A DNA stretch of 6,344 bases from Lentisphaerota bacterium (GTDB taxonomy: Bacteria; Verrucomicrobiota; Kiritimatiellia; RFP12; JAAYLN01). Below are positions 1 to 6,200 of this stretch, one piece after another. Both the position numbers and the translations under genes were made by a program. Positions within the stretch are counted from its first letter, which is position 1. Each line of letters opens with the position of its first letter. The DNA lies in the NCBI GenBank assembly GCA_012514915.1, contig JAAYZJ010000280.1:1-6344 (forward strand), in the 5' to 3' direction. A model generated the notes under the pieces. That model saw only the letters and a list, made by a program, of their open reading frames with translations. It was not told the origin of the DNA and made no database searches.

Positions 1-1118
1 ATCAACCGGTTGACCGGATGCCGGTCGTCTATTTCGGGTTCTGGCAGGAAACGCTGGAAAAATGGGCGCGTGAGGGACACCTCTCCGCCGACTGTGCGCG
101 CGGATGGGGCGACGGCAACGCGTGCGATCGTGAAGTGGCGCGGCTTCTGGGGTTTGATTTCAATTGGCAGTCCGTTTTCGCCCCGGCCTCTTTCCTGAAA
201 CCCACTTTCGCGCCGGAGGTTGTCCGGACGCTGCCCGACGGGACGCAACACATCCGCAACGGCCTGGGCGTGACCGTGATGGTCAAGGAGGGCGCGGGCT
301 CGATTCCCTCCGAAATCGAGCACCTGCTCAAGGATCGCGCGTCGTGGGAAGCGCACTACAAGCCCCGGCTGCAGTGGAATCCGGCGCGCGTCGAGGAGGC
401 TATCGTCCGGGTCGATGGACAGCCGCTTCCGTTCGGCGGTGGCGGCCTCGAGGCGCTGCGCGGGAATCCGCGCGACTGGCCGGTCGCGCTTCATGCCGGC
501 AGCCTGGTTGGGACAATCCGCAACATCGTGGGCGTGGAGAACCTTTGCTACCTGGAAGTGGATGATCCCAGCTTGCTGCACGAGATCGTCGAGACGGTGG
601 CCGAGCTGTGCTACCACTGCGTCGAGCACGCGCTGGAGCGCGGCGGGGCCTTTGACCTCGGGCACTTCTGGGAGGACATTTGCTTCAAGAACGGACCGCT
701 CGTGCGGCCACAGTGGTTCGACGAGCAGGTGGGCCACCACTACCGGCGGATCACCGGTCTCATGAACCGGCATGGGCTCGACATCGTCTCGCTCGATTGC
801 GACGGGCAGATCGACGCGCTGATTCCCACCTGGATCGAGAACGGCGTCAACACGATGTTTCCCATCGAGGTGGGCACCTGGAACGCCTCGATCGAGCCCT
901 GGCGCCGGCAGTACGGACCGCGTCTGCGTGGCGTCGGCGGCATGAACAAGACGGTTTTCGCCCGCGACCGCCGGGCCGTCGATGCTGAGATCGACCGCCT
1001 GGCACGTCTTGTCGAACTGGGCGGTTTCATTCCCTGTCCCGATCACCGGATCGCGCCCGACGCCATCTGGGACAATGTCCGCTACTACACGGAGCGCCTG
1101 CGCCTGGTGCTCGGGTAG
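1..1118 (+). CDS. URO-D superfamily protein, MtaA/MtbA-like, 5' end cut by window edge
   Basis: The frame is already open at base 3 and reads QPVDR just before the first visible ATG at 18. Family members usually have a PVDRxP motif about 15 residues from their start, so the true start lies outside the window and ATG 18 is internal. Counting that Met as residue 1, the visible protein shows the family's landmarks: FGFWQETLEKW (6-16), WEDICFKNGPLV (218-229), LDCDGQID (259-266), GVNTMFPIEVGTW (276-288) and GGFIPCPDH (335-343), followed by the usual C-terminal YY before the TAG at 1116-1118. Family knowledge: the fold is a TIM barrel, and relatives include HemE and cobamide-dependent methyltransferases. 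The HemE N-terminal RQAGRY-type motif is absent. The MtaA-type HxC zinc pair is also not intact: Cys261 has Leu, not His, two residues before it. Cys261, Cys340 and His343 could form an altered metal site, which is inference. It is probably cytoplasmic. The substrate is unknown. A second URO-D-like gene follows 84 bp downstream, so the two may be co-transcribed. Confidence 0.88.
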   Translation, partial: QPVDRMPVVYFGFWQETLEKWAREGHLSADCARGWGDGNACDREVARLLGFDFNWQSVFAPASFLKPTFAPEVVRTLPDGTQHIRNGLGVTVMVKEGAGSIPSEIEHLLKDRASWEAHYKPRLQWNPARVEEAIVRVDGQPLPFGGGGLEALRGNPRDWPVALHAGSLVGTIRNIVGVENLCYLEVDDPSLLHEIVETVAELCYHCVEHALERGGAFDLGHFWEDICFKNGPLVRPQWFDEQVGHHYRRITGLMNRHGLDIVSLDCDGQIDALIPTWIENGVNTMFPIEVGTWNASIEPWRRQYGPRLRGVGGMNKTVFARDRRAVDAEIDRLARLVELGGFIPCPDHRIAPDAIWDNVRYYTERLRLVLG

Positions 1119-1132
1119 CCCTGGCGCCGCCT

Positions 1133-1152
1133 GTCTAGCCGCGGTCTAGCCG
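1133..1152. repeat. 9-bp direct repeat GTCTAGCCG, two copies
   Basis: GTCTAGCCG occurs at 1133-1141 and again at 1144-1152, an 11-bp period close to one helical turn. It lies in the 84-bp gap between the two URO-D-like genes. It could be a protein-binding site for a regulator of the second gene or chance in GC-rich DNA. No good -35/-10 pair is placed around it: TTGGTG at 1160 and TATCAT at 1189 are 23 bp apart, which is too far for a sigma70-type promoter. Confidence 0.25.
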
Positions 1153-1202
1153 ACGCGCTTTGGTGTCGATTCATCCCTGACTGAACGCTATCATTCCACC
1201 CT

Positions 1203-2420
1203 ATGAACGCTGCAACTCCCCAACCGGATCACCCGTTGAATCCCGAACACGAGCGGATGGTCGCCGCGCTGCTGGCGGAAACACGCGCCAACGGAGGGCT
1301 GGCCCCCGTCGATCTCGAACGCTTCTGGCACGATCAGAAGCGAGCCATCGAGGCGCCATTCTCGCCGTCGATTCCCCAGGTTCCGCTGGGGGCGATCTGC
1401 AGCGCTGAGTGCGTGTACGACGAACTGGGCGTGCCGGAGGATCACTGGCGCTACCAGAACGACGAGGCGTGGCGTCTGCAGTTGAACCGTGCCTACAACG
1501 ACAAGTCCGAAAAGATCGTCGGCAAGCGGCTGCTGAACGAGCAGCCGGCGGATCCCGCGCGCCAGTATCCGAAATTCAAGCTGCTGCACGACATCTTCGA
1601 GGCGAAGAATGTCTGGCACGGCAACTCGTGGTGGCTGCAGGAGGCGGCCACCAACGAGGACGAGCTGAAGGCGCTGCTCGACCGGGTCGATGCGCGGCTC
1701 GCCAACCTGAAGGCGTTTGTCCTGCCGCCGGAATGGGAGGCGGAAACGGCGCGCCTCAAGGCCCTCGGCATGCCGCCGCAGCGCTACCGCGCCCAGCGCG
1801 GCCCCTGCACGTTCGCGACCAGCCTCTACGGTCCCGAGCGGTTGCTGCTGCTGATGTACGACAACGAGGCGCTGGCCGTCCGCCTGCGCGACACGATCCT
1901 CCGGGCGATGCTGGGGCTGGCCCAGGTCCTGGACGACGCGGCCGGCTACGGACCCGGCGAGGAGCCCCGCGGCTTCTATTTCCTCGATGACAACTGCACC
2001 TTGTTCAGCCCGCCGCTGTACGAACTCTTCGGCTATCCGATCCTCAAGGCCGTCTTCGAGCGTTTCTCGCCGGGACCGGACGACATGCGCGGGCAGCATT
2101 CCGACTCGGCCATGGGACACCTCCTGCCGCTGCTGGGGAAACTGAACCTGACCACGGTCAACTTCGGTCCGACGCTGACGGTGCGCGAAATCCGCGAGCA
2201 TTGCCCCCGGGCGGTGATCTGCGGCCAGCTTGCGCCGTTCACCTACAGCCGCAACGAGGAAGCGAACATGGTGCGGGAATTCCTGCGCGACTTCGACCAG
2301 GCGCGCGACAAGCGCGGTTTGGTTTTCGCCACGGCGGGCTCGGTCAACAACGGCTCGCGGCTCACGGGCATGCGCCTGCTGATGGCGGCGATCCAGCGCT
2401 ACGGACGCTACGACGCCTAG
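1203..2420 (+). CDS. URO-D superfamily protein, complete, 405 aa
   Basis: This is a second, divergent member of the URO-D (uroporphyrinogen decarboxylase-like) family. The recognisable part is the C-terminal two thirds: RGPCTFATSLYGPERLLLLM (199-218), FLDDNCTLFSP (260-270), PLYELFGYP (271-279), a HSDSAMGHLLP segment (299-309), NFGPTLTVREIR (320-331), CGQLAPF (340-346) and a terminal AGSVNNGSR (378-386) ahead of IQRYGRY. This Asp-rich strand, HSDS loop and GP-IR-C-GQ-PF arrangement is typical of the unclassified URO-D-like proteins of anaerobic Lentisphaerae/Verrucomicrobia-type bacteria, not of HemE. Possible metal or substrate ligands are His299, Asp301, Cys334 and Cys340, which is inference. 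The ATG at 1203 is preferred because an in-frame TGA sits at 1182-1184; the next in-frame Met is residue 19. No clear Shine-Dalgarno sequence precedes it. It shares little sequence with the upstream gene, so the two are distant paralogs, perhaps acting in one pathway. No dedicated corrinoid protein gene is visible nearby. Confidence 0.88.
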   Translation: MNAATPQPDHPLNPEHERMVAALLAETRANGGLAPVDLERFWHDQKRAIEAPFSPSIPQVPLGAICSAECVYDELGVPEDHWRYQNDEAWRLQLNRAYNDKSEKIVGKRLLNEQPADPARQYPKFKLLHDIFEAKNVWHGNSWWLQEAATNEDELKALLDRVDARLANLKAFVLPPEWEAETARLKALGMPPQRYRAQRGPCTFATSLYGPERLLLLMYDNEALAVRLRDTILRAMLGLAQVLDDAAGYGPGEEPRGFYFLDDNCTLFSPPLYELFGYPILKAVFERFSPGPDDMRGQHSDSAMGHLLPLLGKLNLTTVNFGPTLTVREIREHCPRAVICGQLAPFTYSRNEEANMVREFLRDFDQARDKRGLVFATAGSVNNGSRLTGMRLLMAAIQRYGRYDA

Positions 2421-2572
2421 GCGCGTCGACGGCTTCAGGGGCCGCGGCAGGGACGCGTGGCCGGGGCGGCGGCGGTTGGCGCCAGGACCAGCCGTTCGTG
2501 TGGGCGAATACGGGGACGATCCGGCCGCTGCTAGGGATAAGCATGCATCGGCGGGCAACCGGTGGCAAAGTT

Positions 2573-2624
2573 CGGGCGTGCGGGCGTGCTTCGCGGGCGC
2601 ATGTATCCCGCTTCGCGGGCGCAT
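2573..2624. repeat. Short tandem and direct repeats (8 bp x2, 15 bp x2)
   Basis: CGGGCGTG is repeated head to tail at 2573-2580 and 2581-2588. It is followed by GCTTCGCGGGCGCAT at 2588-2602 and an identical copy at 2610-2624, a 22-bp period with 7 unrelated bases between copies. Each 15-mer contains GCTTCGCGGG. The second copy is preceded by CCC, so it can also fold into a CCCGC-TTC-GCGGG hairpin (2607-2619). The two 15-bp identities 22 bp apart are seen directly; a role is not. The segment begins the palindrome cluster that continues to 2810. Confidence 0.6.
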
Positions 2625-2647
2625 CAAAAGTCAGGGCGCGGCGCTTG

Positions 2648-2673
2648 TCCTGCGTAGCCTTGGCGAAGCAGGA
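2648..2673. repeat. 26-nt nested palindrome, REP-like
   Basis: The outer arms TCCTGC (2648-2653) and GCAGGA (2668-2673) enclose GTA, an inner GCC-TT-GGC (2657-2664), and GAA, giving a symmetric two-level hairpin with a 3x3 internal loop. As I recall, elements of this type recur many times in intergenic DNA of metagenome-derived bacterial genomes, and their spurious translation on the opposite strand gives peptides such as FAKATQDK, which is encoded here too. That makes an interspersed palindromic repeat likely. It is not a terminator because no T-run follows on either strand. Confidence 0.55.
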
Positions 2674-2693
2674 TCCCCGGCCGCCGCCGTCGC

Positions 2694-2713
2694 GGGCTCG
2701 CCGAAGCGAGCCC
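2694..2713. repeat. 20-nt hairpin, 7-bp stem
   Basis: GGGCTCG (2694-2700) and CGAGCCC (2707-2713) are perfect inverted arms around the loop CCGAAG. It sits between the 26-nt palindrome and the long inverted repeat, with spacing that suggests one composite repeat block. No T-tract follows. The 13-mer GCCGCCGTCGCGG just before it (2683-2695) recurs at 2748-2760 inside the next element. Confidence 0.5.
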
Positions 2714-2721
2714 AGCCCCAC

Positions 2722-2810
2722 AGGTGGGGCGACGGCGTCCCCGCCTAGCCGCCGTCGCGGTGCGATTGCTGTTCCCGTGTGCGGCTAGGCGAGACGCCGT
2801 CGCCCTACCT
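2722..2810. repeat. Long imperfect inverted repeat, 29 pairs, 28-nt loop
   Basis: Bases 2722-2752 pair with 2781-2810. The pairing runs CGCCTAGCCGC (2742-2752) with 2781-2791, a small 2x1 bulge (2740-2741 against 2792), GGCGACGGCGTC (2728-2739) with 2793-2804, and then six more outer pairs including one G-U. The loop is 2753-2780. I count 28 Watson-Crick pairs plus one wobble. Such a long, well-conserved stem is unlikely by chance even at high GC. It may be a REP/BIME-like unit, a tiny non-autonomous mobile element (MITE-like), or a bidirectional transcript-end or stability structure. There is no T-tract after it, and no flanking target duplication was seen. Confidence 0.7.
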
Positions 2811-2942
2811 TTTGCGGGGCAAGACCCGCCGATGCTGACGATACCGGTGGATCAAACGGTGCGGGCCTGGCTTGCAGGCGTGCGGGAAGCCGTGATTTTG
2901 CCCGCCTCTCGATGCGCTGTCATCGCTCCCCCCGGTCGCCAA

Positions 2943-2960
2943 CCGATTACAGCCGATTAC
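2943..2960. promoter_or_regulatory. Tandem CCGATTAC pair on a 10-bp period, possible operator
   Basis: CCGATTAC occurs at 2943-2950 and 2953-2960, so the copies lie on the same face of the helix. Ten bases downstream is TTGGCG (2971-2976), then an 18-bp gap to TATTTT (2995-3000), a weak match to a sigma70-type -35/-10 pair. This would put a transcript start near 3007 and a leader of about 270 nt for the gene at 3280. The repeat is seen directly; the promoter reading is a guess. Confidence 0.25.
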
Positions 2961-3142
2961 TGGGGTGGACTTGGCGGTGTGGCAGTCGCATGACTATTTT
3001 CTGGGGATGTACAAACGCCCCGAAATATGGGATGCTTTTTTTTGTGCGCGGTGTGTTGCCGCGCAGAAGACGATGGGGCGTAGGTTGGGGCGTTCGGCGG
3101 GCCCATGGTGGGCAGAGGGTCGCTTCAATTGTCAAAACGCCA

Positions 3143-3199
3143 CGGTCGCAAGGCGGTCTGTTCGTCCATACAGGCAGACAAGCCAGTAGGCAGCGACCG
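3143..3199 (+). other. Foldable nested stem in the leader of the LamG protein gene
   Basis: CGGTCGC (3143-3149) pairs with GCGACCG (3193-3199). Inside it GGC (3152-3154) pairs with GCC (3182-3184) and GTCTG (3156-3160) with CAGAC (3175-3179). An alternative inner pairing, CTGT (3158-3161) with ACAG (3170-3173), would compete with the last stem. Nested order, 15 pairs in total and a position 81 bp before the ATG are compatible with a regulatory leader RNA. I could not match it to any known riboswitch consensus. Chance folding in GC-rich sequence is possible. Confidence 0.25.
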
Positions 3200-3266
3200 G
3201 GGGGGGTGCAAGAGCCTCTGGATGACTGGTGGTTCCTAAGCATGGCAGGCTGAATGCGGGAACACG

Positions 3267-3272
3267 AAAGGG
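3267..3272 (+). promoter_or_regulatory. Ribosome binding site AAAGGG
   Basis: AAAGGG lies 7 bases before the ATG at 3280 and fits a Shine-Dalgarno sequence. It supports this start, as does the signal peptide that begins there. An in-frame TGA at 3223-3225 rules out a much longer N-terminus. Confidence 0.5.
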
Positions 3273-3279
3273 CGGCGGA

Positions 3280-6200
3280 ATGAAAGCTACTGCATTGCAC
3301 TTGACGCGTGTTGTCTGCGGTTTTGTTTTTGCATTCGGTGCGGGTACCTCCAGGGCGGCGGAGAACGTGCCGCGTTTCGTCGCCAACAGTTACGTGAACC
3401 TGTTCGCGCCGGACGCTTTGAAGATTCCCGGCGGAACCCCGTTCACGATCGAGGGGTGGGTCAAGTTCGAAACGGTTCCCGCCACGGCGATGCTCTACAG
3501 CAAGGGGAACGAGCGGAAAACCCCCTACACGTACATGTTCGGCCTGACGGGCACGGGCACGAAAATGGCGGCCTACACCGGCACCGGCGGAACCCCGGCG
3601 GAAACATGGATGGAGGCCGGGCTGCCCGCAGCCGTCGTCAAGGATCGCTGGTATCACCTCGCCTATTCCTTTGACGGGGCGTACCTGTCGTTCTTTCTCG
3701 ACGGAGCATGCGTTGGCCGGCAGCCCTTCGTCTTTACCGACTATTCCACCCACACCGTTAAGATCGGCGGCTATTCGACAACCACCGATATCCCCGGCAA
3801 CATCAGCGACGTGCGGGTCTGGAACCAGGCCCGTACGACGGCCCAGATCAGGCACTTCATGGACCGCCGTCTCAATGGCGCTGAGACGGGGCTGCTCGGT
3901 TACTGGCCGATGAACGAGGGATCGGGCACGGTTGTCGCGGATGGCGCTGGGGCCAACAACGGCACCTTCTCCGGCTTGGTGACCTGGGTCACGGCGGCCG
4001 ATCTGTCGCTGGCCGCGGCCAGCCCGGACTTCCTCCAGGCCATGCCCTTCGCGCTGGCCAATATCGCCACCGGCAGCACGCGCTTCACGAACAGCAACAT
4101 GGTGAATGTCGTCGCGATGCCCATCCCCGATGGATGCGACAACTACCAGATCACCCACTCCGGCGCCGTGGGGTCCATCGCCCCGGACGGGTGGCTGTCG
4201 ACCAACGTCCCGCCGGCGCAGCAGACCTTCCCCGCCCCGGCGACGGACACGAACTTCACAGCCTATGCCTGGTTCACCAACAGCACTGCCACGGCGCTTA
4301 TGCAGCGCGCCGAGAGTTCGGTCTTCTACACGACCGTCCCGCCCGTTCCCGCGGTGCGCGCCGCGCTGGCGATCCAGCGGCTGCCGGGACAGAACGTGAT
4401 CATCCACGGCACCGATCTCGACGCCGGCTCGACGGGCGGCGAGGCCAACGGCCTGACGCTGGCCATCCGCCTTTACGATGCGGTCTGCGCCAATCCCGGC
4501 GACGACCTGACGCCGGACGAATCCTATGCCACGCTGGCGGCCGAGGGTGTCTATCCGCTGTTGCTGCGTCTGGGCAACGAGGCCGGCAATGCGGTCACGG
4601 CAACGACGACCTGCATGGTCACCGTCACCGCCTCCGCCATCAATACGAACCTCTGGACCGGCGCCGGCGGCAATGATCTCTGGCACAACCCGGCCAACTG
4701 GAGCGCGGGCGTGCCGGCGGCGGGACAGAATGTGACGATCCTCGCCGGCAGCGGCACGCGGCTGACCCGCGCCACGGCGGCGCTGAATTCCTTTGTGCTG
4801 GGTGCAAGCCGGACCCTGACGGTCGAGGGTTGGGAGAGCTCGCTCAAGGCCGTCGAGATGACGGTCAATGGAACCGTCACGCATGCCAACAACGACGTGG
4901 CCACGGAGGACTGGATTACCTGGGTGCCGCAGCACCGCATCCTGCTGGAGGTGTCGAACATCACGGTGGCGGCCAACGCCAAGCTGGATGCCGACTGGAA
5001 GGGCTACCGCAGAAACCAGGGGCCGGGAACACCCGCCTGGATGGGCAGCGGCGCGGGGCATGCCGGCGAGGGCGGCTTTGGGAACGCACGCAACGGGGGG
5101 ACTGCGTACGGCGAACTCCACACCCCGGAGCAGCCCGGCAGCGGTGGCGGCATCACCACGACCTATCTCACCCAGAGCGCCGAGGGCGGTGGCGTAATAC
5201 GTGTCGTGGCATCCGGACGGTTGACGGTTCTGGGCACTATCCGCGCGAACGGAAGAAACTATATTAGCACGCATGGCTCGGGCGGCTCGGGCGGCAGCAT
5301 CTGGATCGACTGCCGCACGCTGGCGGGAACCAGTGCGGGACTCGTTCAGGTCAACGGCGGCAACGGCAACTATTACGGTGCCGGCGCCAGCGCCGGCCGC
5401 ATCGCCCTGCACTACGATCCGGCGGCGCAGCGCGCGCTGGCCGAACCCCGTCCCCCCATCCGTTTCGAGGGGATACCCGGCGATCCAGATTACCGCAATC
5501 TCGAGACGTTCCGCTCGGGCATGGGGACGCTGAGCCTTGCCGACACGCTGCTGATCGACGGCAACTTCACGGCTAAGCGTCTGCGGGACGTCCAGGTGGC
5601 CGTGCCGGGATGGACCGAATGGGCGTTGAACACCCTGACGCTCAACGACTGCAGCATCGGTCTCGAAGCGGGCATCACGTTGTCCGTGACGAACGATGTG
5701 ATCGTCACCAATGGCGCCGTCCTGCACCTCTTTGCGGCCCCGGTGACGAACGTGCTGACCGATGCGGGCGCGACGGCCAATATCGGCGGCGGCCTGCTGA
5801 TCCACAGCAATTCATGGATCATGCCCTATGCCGATCCCACCAACGGCGCGACGGTGAAGATTAACGTGGGTGGCGGTCTGTATGTCGCGGCAGGCGGCGG
5901 CATCGATGCCGACCGGCGCGGGTATACGCGCGGCTACGGGCCCGGGTGTGCCATGACGGGACGCTCGGATGGCGGCAACGGCGCGGGCTACGGCGGGCAT
6001 GGCGGCATGGGTTTCGGCGGAAAATTGTGGGGACCGTCGTACGGCAGCGCCGATTGGCCGGTCGAGGCCGGCTCGGGCGCCTGGCTCTACACCGGTGGCG
6101 GCTCCTACGCGGGACGTGGCGGCGGCTCGATCCGCCTGCATGTCGCGGGCGGGGCTGTGGTCCACGGGACGCTGACGGCGAAGGGGAGCCCGGGACTGAG

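Larger units (their letters stand above)
2421..3279. other. 859-bp intergenic region: repeat cluster, then probable leader of the next gene
   Basis: No open frame here looks like a protein. The short frames are rich in Arg, Ala, Gly and Pro, run through the palindromic repeats, and have no recognisable motif. The first stretch (2421-2572) is plain GC-rich sequence with only a weak hairpin at 2440-2462 and no T-tract. About 2573-2810 holds a dense group of repeats and palindromes, described separately. From about 2900 the sequence becomes less GC-rich, with a tandem octamer at 2943-2960, an AT-richer patch at 2990-3043 containing an 8-T run, several small hairpins (3045-3065, 3101-3113), a nested foldable segment at 3143-3199 and an 8-G run at 3199-3206. 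The last 300 bp probably contain the promoter and 5' leader of the secreted LamG protein gene. Confidence 0.6.

Noticed and set aside
18..20. ATG at 18 as the true start of the first gene
   Set aside because: The frame is open upstream and the preceding residues QPVDR belong to a conserved family motif, so the gene begins outside the window.
1..2420. Either URO-D-like gene being hemE (heme biosynthesis)
   Set aside because: The HemE N-terminal signature is absent from both, and the conserved blocks fit the divergent methyltransferase-like subfamilies better.
2440..2462. Terminator hairpin just after the second URO-D-like gene
   Set aside because: The GGCCGCG/CGC-GT-GGCC stem has a bulge and no T-tract follows; such weak stems are expected by chance in sequence this GC-rich.
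1191..2627. 478-residue open frame on the - strand
   Set aside because: It is antisense to the complete URO-D-like gene, Arg/Gln/Val-rich, runs on into the intergenic repeats and has no recognisable motif.
2362..2721. 119-residue - strand frame containing FAKATQDK
   Set aside because: The peptide is the translation of the 26-nt palindromic repeat, a familiar source of false gene calls.
2573..2810. CRISPR array
   Set aside because: There are only two copies of a 15-mer with a 7-base gap, and the neighbouring palindromes are all different; no repeat-spacer regularity exists.
3036..3065. Rho-independent terminator formed by the 8-T run and the hairpin at 3045-3065
   Set aside because: On the + strand the T-run precedes the hairpin, and on the - strand the hairpin is followed by A residues, so the order is wrong in both directions.
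2724..3253. Small + strand frames at 2724-2993, 2912-3253 and 2965-3189
   Set aside because: They start inside or next to repeat DNA, have no good ribosome sites, overlap each other in different frames and show no family features.
3200..3279. Cyclic-di-GMP or cobalamin riboswitch before the LamG gene or the URO-D-like genes
   Set aside because: A GCAAGAGCC segment loosely recalls part of the c-di-GMP-I consensus, but the rest of the aptamer is missing. No B12-box-like sequence was found upstream of the URO-D-like genes.
2947..5805. 952-residue open frame on the - strand
   Set aside because: It lies opposite the LamG gene and is very rich in Arg, Gly, Val and Ala without any domain pattern. 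The + frame has a signal peptide, a ribosome site and a clear LamG domain, so the reverse frame is a by-product of GC-rich codon use.
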